From: Candidatus Omnitrophota bacterium
GTDB taxonomy: Bacteria; Ratteibacteria; UBA8468; B48-G9; JAFGKM01
Direction: 5' to 3'
Assembly (NCBI GenBank): GCA_023818785.1
Contig: JAMWCO010000037.1
Span: 1 to 11,089, forward strand
Length of the DNA: 11,089 nucleotides
The translations under genes and the position numbers were made by a program. Below are positions 1 to 6,253 of the stretch, piece by piece; position 1 is the stretch's first letter, and each line of letters opens with the position of its first letter. Below the pieces are notes generated by a model that worked only from the letters and a program-made list of their open reading frames with translations, ran no database searches and had not been told where the DNA came from.

Positions 1-489
1 ACAAGTGTAAACTGGCCAATTGGTCTTGGTGGTAAAGGTAATGAAGGTGTTTCAGGACTTGTTAGACAGATACCAGGTGCTATTGGATATGTTGAATTGA
101 CTTATGCTTTACAAAATAATTTACCTGTTGGAATAATTCAAAATAGATCTGGCAAATTTGTTAAACCTACTGTTGAATCAATTACTTTAGCATCAAATGT
201 TAAATTACCAGAGGATATGAGGATTAGTATTACAGATACAGAGAATAAAGATGGATACCCAATTTCTTCTTTTACATATATATTGGTTTACAAAAACTTA
301 AAAAAATCAAATGAAAAAATGACTTATGAAAAAGCAAAAAAAGTTGCAGATTTATTATGGTGGATGACACATCAAGGGCAGAAATATACAGAACCACTTA
401 GTTATGCCCCTCTTGGAATTCAAGCAGTTAAAAATGCAGAAAAATTGTTGAAGAAACTCCATTTTGATGGTAAAATTTTACTCAAATGA
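1..489 (+). CDS. pstS: Phosphate ABC transporter substrate-binding protein PstS, C-terminal part
   Basis: This is the C-terminal 162 residues of the extracytoplasmic protein that captures inorganic phosphate and hands it to the PstCA channel. The frame is open from base 1, so the start and signal peptide lie outside the window. The first 35 or so residues carry the family pattern VNWPIGLGGKGNEGVSG followed by PGAIGYVE and a YAL segment, which is typical of PstS. Later comes a WWMTHQGQKYTEPLSYAPL stretch, matching the conserved end of the family (Y.PLP-type). The stop TGA (487-489) overlaps the ATG of pstC in an ATGA arrangement, so the two are probably translationally coupled. The identification is supported by the complete pstC-pstA-pstB-phoU series downstream. 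An internal ATG at 97 is not the true start, because homology extends upstream of it. Confidence 0.95.
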   Translation, partial: TSVNWPIGLGGKGNEGVSGLVRQIPGAIGYVELTYALQNNLPVGIIQNRSGKFVKPTVESITLASNVKLPEDMRISITDTENKDGYPISSFTYILVYKNLKKSNEKMTYEKAKKVADLLWWMTHQGQKYTEPLSYAPLGIQAVKNAEKLLKKLHFDGKILLK

Positions 490-1355
490 TTTCAGAAAAA
501 ATTTATAAAAGAATAATTGCTACAGGAGGAGTCCTTATAGTAGGACTACTCCTATCCATTTTTTTTACTCTATTTATAAATTCAATGCCTTCAATTAAAA
601 AGTTTGGTTTTAAATTTTTAATTAATAAAACATGGGACCCTGTTTTTGGTAATTTTGGTGCTTTACCATTTGTATTAGGAACATTATTAACATCAGTGGT
701 TTCTTTAATAATATCTATTCCATTTTCTTTATCCCTTTCTTTATTTATCAGTGAATATTACAGAGATAGATTTTTTTCTAAAATATTTGAAATATTTGTA
801 GAAATTCTTGCAGTTATTCCATCTGTTATTTTTGGTCTATGGGCTCTTTTTTATCTTGCGCCAATTGTTAGAAATATCCAAATAAAACTTTCTTTACCAC
901 CCACAGGAGTTAGTATTTTAACTGCATCATTAGTTCTTTCAATAATGATTATCCCTTATGCTACTTCAGTTGGAAAAGAAGTAATTAAACTTGTTCCTTA
1001 TGATTTGAAAGAGGCTGGATTTTCTTTTGGAGCAACTCATTATGAGGTTATAAGAAAAGTTGTATTTCCTTATGCAAAAAGTGGTATCTTTGCAGGTTTT
1101 TTACTTTCTTTTGGAAGAGCAATTGGAGAAACAATGGCAGTAACAATGGTGATAGGGAATTCAAATTTTTTGACTTTTAATATTTTCCATCCTGCAAATA
1201 CAATATCTTCTTTAATAGCCAATGAATTTTTGGAAGCAGTTGAAAATATCCATATCTCTGTATTAATAGAATTGGCATTCATTTTATTTATAATTACACT
1301 TATTGTAAATTTTATAGCCAATTTTATAATCAAAAAAATGAGAGTAAGTCTATGA
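486..1355 (+). CDS. pstC: Phosphate ABC transporter permease PstC
   Basis: Inner-membrane permease that pairs with PstA to form the phosphate channel powered by PstB. The 289-residue length suits the family. The protein is strongly hydrophobic, with about six membrane segments (roughly residues 12-31, 58-90, 100-126, 142-162, 200-224 and 258-283). The cytoplasmic EAA loop that docks onto the ATPase is at 176-200, with E176, A177, G178 and the FGAT at 181-184. It is followed by RAIGET (211-216), a hallmark of PstC/PstA. The ATG overlaps the pstS stop by four bases and the gene's own stop overlaps the pstA ATG in the same way, so the start is fixed by coupling. A G+C-rich inverted repeat lies in codons 14-23 (see the separate entry). 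PstC and PstA share a fold, and gene order plus RAIGET favours PstC here. Confidence 0.95.
   Translation: MISEKIYKRIIATGGVLIVGLLLSIFFTLFINSMPSIKKFGFKFLINKTWDPVFGNFGALPFVLGTLLTSVVSLIISIPFSLSLSLFISEYYRDRFFSKIFEIFVEILAVIPSVIFGLWALFYLAPIVRNIQIKLSLPPTGVSILTASLVLSIMIIPYATSVGKEVIKLVPYDLKEAGFSFGATHYEVIRKVVFPYAKSGIFAGFLLSFGRAIGETMAVTMVIGNSNFLTFNIFHPANTISSLIANEFLEAVENIHISVLIELAFILFIITLIVNFIANFIIKKMRVSL
525..552 (+). repeat. G+C-rich inverted repeat inside the 5' end of pstC
   Basis: Arms GGAGGAGTCC (525-534) and GGACTACTCC (543-552) can pair with a single G-A mismatch, giving five plus four base pairs around an eight-base loop. The arms stand out in a very A+T-rich region. They lie about 40 bases after the pstC start codon. 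Because pstS and pstC overlap, there is no intergenic space for the stem-loop that often protects the 3' end of a binding-protein message, and this element could serve that role. That function is inference only. Confidence 0.45.
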
Positions 1356-2179
1356 AAGTTCTAAAAGATAGGATTTTTAAACTTTTTGTGATATTTTGTT
1401 CTTTAACTTCAATTTTGCCTTTATTATTCATTTTTTTTACAATTTTTAAAAAGGGTATTACTTCTATTAACTTAGAATTTTTTATCTCTTTACCAAAACC
1501 TCCAGGAGAGATAGGAGGGGGTATTTTAAATGCAATTGTAGGCACAATGTTGCTTTTATTTTTTTCTTCTTTGATATCAATTCCACTTGGTATTTTCCTG
1601 GGTATTTTTCTTTATGAGTTTAGATATGAAAAAATAGGATGGTTTTGTAATATATTAATTGATGTCCTTCAAGGGATACCATCAATAGTTATAGGCATTG
1701 TGATTTATTTGTGGATAGTAAAAAAAATGGAACATTTTTCTGCAATTTCAGGAGCATTTGCCCTATCTTTAATCTTTTTACCTATTATTATAAAAACTAC
1801 AAAAGAAACATTTGAAATGATACCTTTTTCTTTGATTGAATCTTCACTTGCTCTTGGAGCAACATATCCAAGAAGTGTAATAAAAGTTCTTTTACCTTGT
1901 GCAATAAATGGTATTCTATCAGGTATTCTTGTTGGTTTTGGCAGAATTGCAGGAGAGACTGCTCCTTTATTGTTTACTGCCTTTGGGAATCCATTTTTAA
2001 ATTTTAATATTTTAAAACCAGTAAGTTCTTTGCCTCATTTGATTTTTACTTATACTATGAGCCCTTATGAGAATTGGCATAGGAAAGCATGGGGATGTTC
2101 ATTAGTTTTAATTTTATTTATTTTCATATTAAATTTTATAAGTAAATTTAGATTGAAAAGATGGAAAGTGAAATTTTAA
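1352..2179 (+). CDS. pstA: Phosphate ABC transporter permease PstA
   Basis: Second membrane subunit of the phosphate channel, partner of PstC. It has 275 residues with about six hydrophobic segments (near 10-32, 60-90, 100-124, 132-150, 185-210 and 248-265). The N-terminal periplasmic part includes PKPPGEIGGGI (48-58), which resembles the P..GGI stretch typical of PstA. The EAA loop runs 163-183 (ESSLALGAT then PRSVIKVLLP). It is followed by R198-IAGETAPLLFTA, the form usual for PstA. The ATG overlaps the pstC stop (ATGA at 1352-1355). The 3' end runs 19 bases into pstB, an unusually long but plausible overlap that would couple their translation. No internal damage is seen. Confidence 0.95.
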   Translation: MKVLKDRIFKLFVIFCSLTSILPLLFIFFTIFKKGITSINLEFFISLPKPPGEIGGGILNAIVGTMLLLFFSSLISIPLGIFLGIFLYEFRYEKIGWFCNILIDVLQGIPSIVIGIVIYLWIVKKMEHFSAISGAFALSLIFLPIIIKTTKETFEMIPFSLIESSLALGATYPRSVIKVLLPCAINGILSGILVGFGRIAGETAPLLFTAFGNPFLNFNILKPVSSLPHLIFTYTMSPYENWHRKAWGCSLVLILFIFILNFISKFRLKRWKVKF

Positions 2180-2919
2180 AAATTGAAAACTTTTCAGCAG
2201 GTTATAGTGGCCTAACTGTTATAAAGGATATTAATCTCTCCATTTTAAAAAATAAAATTACTGCTATTATGGGTCCTTCTGGGTGTGGTAAAACAACATT
2301 GATAAGATGTATAAATAGAATGCATGAGTTAAACAGAGAGGCCTTTCATAAAGGTAACATTTATTTAGACGGAGAGGATATTTTTGAAATGAATCCTGTT
2401 TTATTAAGAAGAAGAATAGGCATGGTTTTTCAAAAACCAAATCCTTTCCCACATCTAACAGTTTATGATAATGTTCTTGCAGGATATATAATAAATGGGA
2501 TAAAATTAAAAAGAGAAGAAAAAGATAAAATAGTAGAGGAAACACTTAAAAAGGTTGTTTTATGGGAAGAAGTTAAAAATAAATTACATTTAAAAGGAAC
2601 ACAACTTTCAGGAGGACAACAACAGAGATTATGTATAGCACGTGTTCTTGCTTTAAATCCTGAAATTATTCTTTTTGATGAACCAACTTCTTCTCTTGAC
2701 CCTAAATCAACTGTTGAAATAGAGAATTTACTTGAACAATTAAAAGATACTGTAACAATAATTATAGTTACTCATAATATCTCTCAAGCATCAAGAATTG
2801 CTGATTATGTTGCTTTTTTATATCTTGGAGAACTTGTTGAATATGGAAAGAGTGAAAAGATATTTACTACACCTGAAAATCCAAAAACAGAAGAATACTT
2901 AAGTGGTAAATTTGGTTAA
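2161..2919 (+). CDS. pstB: Phosphate ABC transporter ATP-binding protein PstB
   Basis: Cytoplasmic ATPase that drives phosphate import through PstC-PstA. All nucleotide-binding motifs are intact in 252 residues: Walker A GPSGCGKT at 38-45, Q-loop Q91 in VFQKPNPFP, signature LSGGQQQR at 149-156, Walker B IILFDEP at 169-175 with catalytic E174, D-loop SSLD at 177-180 and switch histidine H205 in VTHN. The CINRMHEL stretch after Walker A and the QKPNPFP Q-loop are PstB hallmarks that separate it from other importer ATPases. The start at 2161 lies inside pstA. It has only a weak purine-rich leader (GAAAAG), suggesting dependence on coupled translation from pstA. Thirteen bases separate its stop from phoU. 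Confidence 0.97.
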   Translation: MESEILKIENFSAGYSGLTVIKDINLSILKNKITAIMGPSGCGKTTLIRCINRMHELNREAFHKGNIYLDGEDIFEMNPVLLRRRIGMVFQKPNPFPHLTVYDNVLAGYIINGIKLKREEKDKIVEETLKKVVLWEEVKNKLHLKGTQLSGGQQQRLCIARVLALNPEIILFDEPTSSLDPKSTVEIENLLEQLKDTVTIIIVTHNISQASRIADYVAFLYLGELVEYGKSEKIFTTPENPKTEEYLSGKFG

Positions 2920-2920
2920 C

Positions 2921-2927
2921 AAAGGAG
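2921..2927 (+). promoter_or_regulatory. Ribosome binding site deciding the phoU start
   Basis: AAAGGAG, five bases before the ATG at 2933. It favours 2933 over an in-frame GTG at 2903, which would lie inside pstB and has no comparable leader. Confidence 0.8.
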
Positions 2928-2932
2928 TAAAT

Positions 2933-3589
2933 ATGATTGAAGAAAAAATAAAATTATTGAAACAAAAAATAATAGAGTTTTGTCTCCTTATAGAAGAGAT
3001 GATAGATAAAAGTATTATGGGTCTTATCAATAAAAATGAGGGAAATTTGAAAGAAGTAATTGAAAAATTAGAACCGAGAGCAAATAAATTTGAGATAGAG
3101 ATTGATGAATTATGCGCAGAAATAATTGCACAGTATGAACCAAAGGCAAAGAATTTAAGAATTATTTTAATGACATTAAAAATAAACAATGACCTTGAAA
3201 GAGTAGGGGACCATGCTGTAAATATATGTGAGAGTAGTTTGTTTTTGATAGAAAGGCCTGAAGTAAAACCATTAATTGATATTCCAAAAATGGCAGAAGA
3301 ATCAATAAAAATGATAAAAGATAGTATTAACTCATTTATAGAGGAAAATTCAAATTTAGCGAGAGATGTTTGTAAAAGAGATGATATTGTAGATGATTTG
3401 AAAGACCGAATTACAAAAGAATTGATAGATTATATGATATCTGATTATACAACAATTGAAAGGGCGTTACATATTATTAGGATTGCACAAAATTTTGAAA
3501 GAATAGCAGACCTTTCAACAAATATAAGTGAAGATGTAATATTTATGATAGAAGGGAAAATAATAAAACATCATTTTGAAGAAAAATGA
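2933..3589 (+). CDS. phoU: Phosphate transport regulator PhoU
   Basis: Peripheral cytoplasmic regulator that restrains Pst transport and, where PhoR is present, links transporter state to Pho signalling. No phoB/phoR is in the window. The protein has 218 residues, the normal length, and is predicted all-helical with two PhoU repeats. The metal-binding signature appears as E89-RVGDHAVN97 in repeat one and E189-RIADLSTN197 in repeat two. In the second copy the usual histidine after the aspartate is leucine and the following alanine is serine, a mild departure. The start ATG at 2933 was chosen for its AAAGGAG leader; a GTG 30 bases upstream lies within pstB and would add ten residues. The stop overlaps the ATG of a short phosphatase remnant. 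Confidence 0.93.
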   Translation: MIEEKIKLLKQKIIEFCLLIEEMIDKSIMGLINKNEGNLKEVIEKLEPRANKFEIEIDELCAEIIAQYEPKAKNLRIILMTLKINNDLERVGDHAVNICESSLFLIERPEVKPLIDIPKMAEESIKMIKDSINSFIEENSNLARDVCKRDDIVDDLKDRITKELIDYMISDYTTIERALHIIRIAQNFERIADLSTNISEDVIFMIEGKIIKHHFEEK

Positions 3590-3684
3590 AAAAAATATTA
3601 TTTTTATGTAAAGAAAATTCTACAAGAAGCCAGATAGCAGAAAGTAGTGTTAACCATTTTTATTATGTTAAAAGGAAAAAATAG
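3586..3684 (+). pseudogene. Truncated low-molecular-weight phosphatase / arsenate reductase remnant
   Basis: A 32-codon frame whose ATG overlaps the phoU stop (ATGA, 3586-3589). It reads MKKILFLCKENSTRSQIAE and then about a dozen further residues to a TAG. The start is the N-terminal beta strand and active-site P-loop of the low-molecular-weight tyrosine phosphatase/ArsC superfamily: C8-X5-R14-S15 followed by QIAE, where family members usually have Q(M)AE. Full members have about 130-150 residues and a distal catalytic aspartate; nothing downstream supplies these before the next gene at 3710. A one-base shift near 3660 would extend a plausible continuation (MLKGKNRPFY) only to a stop at 3697. 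I therefore read it as the 5' stump of a deleted gene. Arsenate enters through Pst transporters, so an ArsC-type gene here makes sense. It might still be translated, but it cannot form the complete fold. Confidence 0.7.
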
Positions 3685-3698
3685 ACCCTTTTATTAGT

Positions 3699-3705
3699 AA
3701 GGAGG
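3699..3705 (+). promoter_or_regulatory. Ribosome binding site of the 107-residue unknown gene
   Basis: AAGGAGG, five bases before the ATG at 3710. Such a strong site supports this short, unrecognised reading frame as a real, independently initiated gene. Confidence 0.75.
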
Positions 3706-3709
3706 AAAA

Positions 3710-4033
3710 ATGATAGAAGGGAAGATTGTAAAAATAAGATTTAAGAAGTATTTTCATGAACAAAAATCTTGGGTTTTTATTGGTAAAGTATTGAAATTTA
3801 CAGAAAACTGGATAATGATTGATGGTAAAGGTATTGTAGTTACTAAAGGACAGGTAAAACCAGTAGATATAGATAAAGAGAAAAGGATTATACTGATACC
3901 AAGAGAAAATATAGCCCATATAAGAATTTTGCCAGATGATTTTAATTTTGAAAAAATTGAGGTTATTGAAAAAGGGGTAAGGTTATTTGTAAAAGTAGAA
4001 AATGGTCCAGATACAAGTATAAGTGAAATTTAA
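3710..4033 (+). CDS. Conserved-looking hypothetical protein, 107 residues, possible small beta-barrel
   Basis: I do not recognise a named family. The protein is soluble, rich in lysine, isoleucine and valine, and has neither a signal peptide nor a membrane segment. Short alternating hydrophobic stretches suggest a mostly beta fold: WVFIGKVLKF (21-30), WIMIDGKGIVV (34-44), RIILIPRENIAHIRIL (59-74) and GVRLFVKVE (89-97). The pairing of an early strand-turn-strand with a later IPRENIAHIRIL segment loosely recalls the Sm1/Sm2 layout of Lsm-type barrels; this is a weak impression, not an assignment. There are no cysteines, and just two histidines (16 and 70), so a metal site is not obvious. A perfect AAGGAGG precedes the start. 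It lies between the phosphatase remnant and a ferritin-like gene 13 bases downstream and is probably co-transcribed with both. Confidence 0.8.
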   Translation: MIEGKIVKIRFKKYFHEQKSWVFIGKVLKFTENWIMIDGKGIVVTKGQVKPVDIDKEKRIILIPRENIAHIRILPDDFNFEKIEVIEKGVRLFVKVENGPDTSISEI

Positions 4034-4034
4034 T

Positions 4035-4043
4035 AGGAGGTGA
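4035..4043 (+). promoter_or_regulatory. Near-perfect Shine-Dalgarno of the rubrerythrin-like gene
   Basis: AGGAGGTGA lies three bases before the ATG at 4047 and is fully complementary to the usual 16S anti-Shine-Dalgarno. It is the longest such match noticed in the window and suggests strong translation of the ferritin-like protein. Confidence 0.7.
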
Positions 4044-4046
4044 TTT

Positions 4047-4532
4047 ATGGAAAATGGAATTAAATTTGCTAAAGAACTTGAAAAAGAGGGCGCTAATTTT
4101 TATATTGAACTTGGTATGAAAGCAGATAATTTACTCACAAAGAAACTTTTTTATACACTTGCAAAACAGGAAATAGACCATCTTATCGCACTTGAAAGTT
4201 TTATTTTATCAAATAAATATAAAATAAATAAGGAAAGAAGTGTTGAAGAAGAAATAAAAAATTTTTTCTATGAATTAAAAGAAAAATCAAAAATAGAAAA
4301 TCAATTACAGGGTTATGAAATATCCCTTAATTTAGAAAAAAAGAGTTATGTTCAATATGAAAAACTTTTTAGTTTAGCAGAAACTAATGAAGAAAAAAAA
4401 ATATATAAATTTTTAATGGAGCAGGAAAAACAACATATTGAAGCAGTTATAAATGTATATTCATATCTTTCAGAAACGGGTGACTGGTTTCAAAAAGAAG
4501 AAAGTAAAGTTTGGAACTGGATGAATTTATAA
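4047..4532 (+). CDS. Rubrerythrin-type ferritin-like diiron protein without a rubredoxin domain
   Basis: A 161-residue four-helix-bundle protein of the rubrerythrin/ferritin-like superfamily. Probable diiron ligands are E12 (helix 1, in LEKEG..FY), E42 and H45 (EIDH), E97 (helix 3, in LEKKS..QY) and E127 and H130 (EKQH). Each half repeats the same design, with a tyrosine seven residues after E12 and E97, as in this fold. Rubrerythrins usually reduce hydrogen peroxide in anaerobes. The C-terminal two-cysteine rubredoxin domain is absent: the protein instead ends in an aromatic tail (GDWFQKEESKVWNWMN), and no cysteine is present at all. It would thus need an external electron donor, or it may act in iron handling rather than peroxide reduction. 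The next gene, a ZIP transporter, starts one base after its stop, so the two are likely co-expressed. Confidence 0.87.
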   Translation: MENGIKFAKELEKEGANFYIELGMKADNLLTKKLFYTLAKQEIDHLIALESFILSNKYKINKERSVEEEIKNFFYELKEKSKIENQLQGYEISLNLEKKSYVQYEKLFSLAETNEEKKIYKFLMEQEKQHIEAVINVYSYLSETGDWFQKEESKVWNWMNL

Positions 4533-4533
4533 G

Positions 4534-5343
4534 ATGATTTTAAAACTTTACAATTTGAATCCTATCCTACAGGCTTTTTTAGCAGGGATTTTTACTTGGT
4601 TTATTACTTTAATTGGTTCTTTAACTGTCTTTTTTAATAAAAGTCAAAATAGAAAAATTTTTGATTGTATGCTTGGTTTTGCTGGAGGGATTATGCTTTC
4701 TGCAAGTTTTTTCTCCTTAATACTTCCATCAATTGAATATTCAAAAAATTTACCTGTTTCTTTGTGGTTTCCTGTATCTTTTGGTTTTTTATTTGGTAGT
4801 TTATTTTTATTTATCATTGATAAGATAATTCCGCATTTACATCCAAATTCAAAAATATATGAAAGAGAAGGGATAAAAAAAGAAATTCCACTTTATTTTT
4901 TACTTGTTTTCGCAATAACTTTGCATAATATCCCAGAGGGACTTGCAGTTGGTGTTTCTTTCGGTTCATTAAAATATAATAAAAATTTTGATAATTTTCT
5001 AAATTCAATAACTCTTACACTTGGTATAGGAATTCAAAATTTTCCAGAAGGTCTTGCAGTAAGTATGCCTCTATCCAGTTTGAGAATGAGTAAATTTAAA
5101 AGTTTTTTTATTGGACAATTGTCAGGTTTTGTTGAGCCGATTTTTGCTTGGATAGGTGCTTTTCTCATTTCTTACTTTTCAAAGATTTTACCATATGCAT
5201 TATCTTTTGCTGCAGGTGCGATGATTTATGTAGTTATAGAAGAAGTTATACCCGAAATACAAAAAGCAGGCAATATTGATTTGTCAACTATTGTTTTTAT
5301 TTTGGGTTTTATTTTAATGATGATTTTTGATATATCTTTTTAA
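4534..5343 (+). CDS. ZIP-family divalent metal transporter (GufA/ZupT-like)
   Basis: Inner-membrane carrier of the ZIP family, which moves zinc, iron or manganese into the cytoplasm. It has 269 residues and about eight membrane segments. The metal-site signature in TM4 is H131-NIPEGLAVG with E135, and its partner in TM5 is Q168-NFPEGLAVSMPL with E172. A further acidic motif, SGFVEPI with E201, follows in TM6, and E236/E237 and E241 lie in TM7. The TM5 form QNFPEG and the SGxxEP motif resemble GufA-type bacterial ZIPs. A short loop HLHP (101-104) is the only trace of the usual histidine-rich loop. The start follows the ferritin-like gene's stop by one base, with little Shine-Dalgarno, so it probably relies on coupling. 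Metal specificity cannot be read from sequence; the diiron neighbour makes iron or manganese attractive. Confidence 0.9.
   Translation: MILKLYNLNPILQAFLAGIFTWFITLIGSLTVFFNKSQNRKIFDCMLGFAGGIMLSASFFSLILPSIEYSKNLPVSLWFPVSFGFLFGSLFLFIIDKIIPHLHPNSKIYEREGIKKEIPLYFLLVFAITLHNIPEGLAVGVSFGSLKYNKNFDNFLNSITLTLGIGIQNFPEGLAVSMPLSSLRMSKFKSFFIGQLSGFVEPIFAWIGAFLISYFSKILPYALSFAAGAMIYVVIEEVIPEIQKAGNIDLSTIVFILGFILMMIFDISF
5340..5343. other. Shared palindromic TTAA giving stop codons on both strands
   Basis: The ZIP gene ends with TAA at 5341-5343 and the pseudouridine synthase ends with TAA read from 5342 to 5340. The convergent genes therefore overlap by four bases. No G+C-rich stem-loop lies near; only the palindromic run TTTTTAAAAATTTTT (5337-5351) is present, which could give U-rich 3' ends in both directions but is not a standard terminator. 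Confidence 0.8.
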
Positions 5344-6227
5344 AAATTTTTCAAAAATAATAAAAAATCTTTTGGTAATTCTGCAATAAATTCTATTCTA
5401 TTTTTATTTTTTGGATGAATAAAAGAAAGTTTATAAGAATGAAGTGCTATTCTTTTTATTATTTCCGTTTTTTCTCCATATCTTTCATCACCTAAAATAG
5501 GGTATCCAAGATAAGATAAAGTTAGGCGAATTTGATGAGTTCTTCCTGTCATTGGTTTTATTTTAAGAAGAGTAAAATCATTTATATATTTTTCTACTTC
5601 TATTTCAGTTAAAGCATCTTTCCCTTTTAAAAAATGGATTTTCATTTTAGTTGGATTTTCTTTGTCTGGCAAAATTTTAAATTCAACAAATTTTTTCTTT
5701 TCAGAGAATTTCCCTCTTACTATCGCATAATATTCTTTTTTAACTATTCTATTTTTAAATTGTTCAATCAAAGACCAATATGAAAAATCATTTTTAGCAA
5801 AAACAATTACTCCACTTGTTCCTTTATCAAGACGATGAACTACTCCTGGTCTATAAGGTGCTCCTATATTTGAAAGTTTTGTATGATTTAAAAGGAAATT
5901 TATTAGAGTGCCTGTTTTAATATTAGGAGTAGGATGGGTTAAAATTCCTGATTCTTTATTTACTACAATTATATCTTCATCTTCATAAATTATATTAATT
6001 TCACCCTTTTCTGGTTTAATTATCTCTTCTTTTTCTATCTCCTCTTCAAAAATTTTTATTATATCATTTTTATTTAAAAGATATGATGGCTCAACTTTCA
6101 CATTATTTATAAGAATCTTCCCTTCTTTTATAAGTTTTTTTATTCTCTCCCTTGATATTTTTATAATTTCTTTTAAAAATTTATCTACTCTTAATTTTTC
6201 TTCACTTTCATATTTTATTTCTTTCAC
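5340..6227 (-). CDS. RluD-family 23S rRNA pseudouridine synthase
   Basis: Converts uridine to pseudouridine in RNA, most likely large-subunit rRNA. The 295 residues form an N-terminal S4 RNA-binding domain (about 10-65, with VDKFL and RERIKKLIKEGKILINN) and a catalytic RluA/RluD-type domain. The active-site motif is HRLDKGTSGVIVFAK with catalytic D134. GRTHQIRLTLSYLGYPILGDERYG near 228-251 is the second family signature. The start is a GTG at 6227, since no in-frame ATG lies nearby and the S4 domain begins about ten residues in. No clear Shine-Dalgarno precedes it, and an A+T-rich hairpin lies just upstream. It is last in the fatty-acid operon, 18 bases after the dehydrogenase, and converges on the ZIP gene. 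S4 plus catalytic domain suits RluD or a close paralogue; the exact site modified is not predictable. Confidence 0.92.
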   Translation of the reverse strand: MKEIKYESEEKLRVDKFLKEIIKISRERIKKLIKEGKILINNVKVEPSYLLNKNDIIKIFEEEIEKEEIIKPEKGEINIIYEDEDIIVVNKESGILTHPTPNIKTGTLINFLLNHTKLSNIGAPYRPGVVHRLDKGTSGVIVFAKNDFSYWSLIEQFKNRIVKKEYYAIVRGKFSEKKKFVEFKILPDKENPTKMKIHFLKGKDALTEIEVEKYINDFTLLKIKPMTGRTHQIRLTLSYLGYPILGDERYGEKTEIIKRIALHSYKLSFIHPKNKNRIEFIAELPKDFLLFLKNF

Positions 6228-6231
6228 TTTT

Positions 6232-6253
6232 AAAAATAACTAAGGTTATTTTT
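6232..6253 (-). terminator. Possible weak A+T-rich hairpin at the dehydrogenase/pseudouridine synthase junction
   Basis: AAAAATAAC (6232-6240) and GTTATTTTT (6245-6253) are perfect nine-base inverted repeats around a four-base loop. The element includes the dehydrogenase stop and ends just before the pseudouridine synthase GTG. In the minus-strand RNA the second arm is U-rich, so partial termination or masking of the downstream start is conceivable. The stem contains a single G-C pair, so stability is low and the call is tentative. Confidence 0.3.

Noticed and set aside
1499..1518. Small CCTCC/GGAGG inverted repeat in pstA
   Set aside because: The ten-base loop and five-base stem are weak, and the bases encode the PPGEIGGG stretch typical of PstA, which explains them.
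1070..1545. Minus-strand reading frames opposite pstC and pstA
   Set aside because: They are antisense to well-conserved permeases and show no ribosome site or recognisable motif.
2903..2932. Upstream GTG extension of phoU
   Set aside because: It lies in pstB, lacks a ribosome site, and the ATG at 2933 has AAAGGAG at good spacing.
3586..3697. Sequencing frameshift restoring a complete ArsC gene
   Set aside because: A one-base shift near 3660 extends the frame only to a stop at 3697, and the next gene starts at 3710, so the missing hundred or so residues are not in the window.
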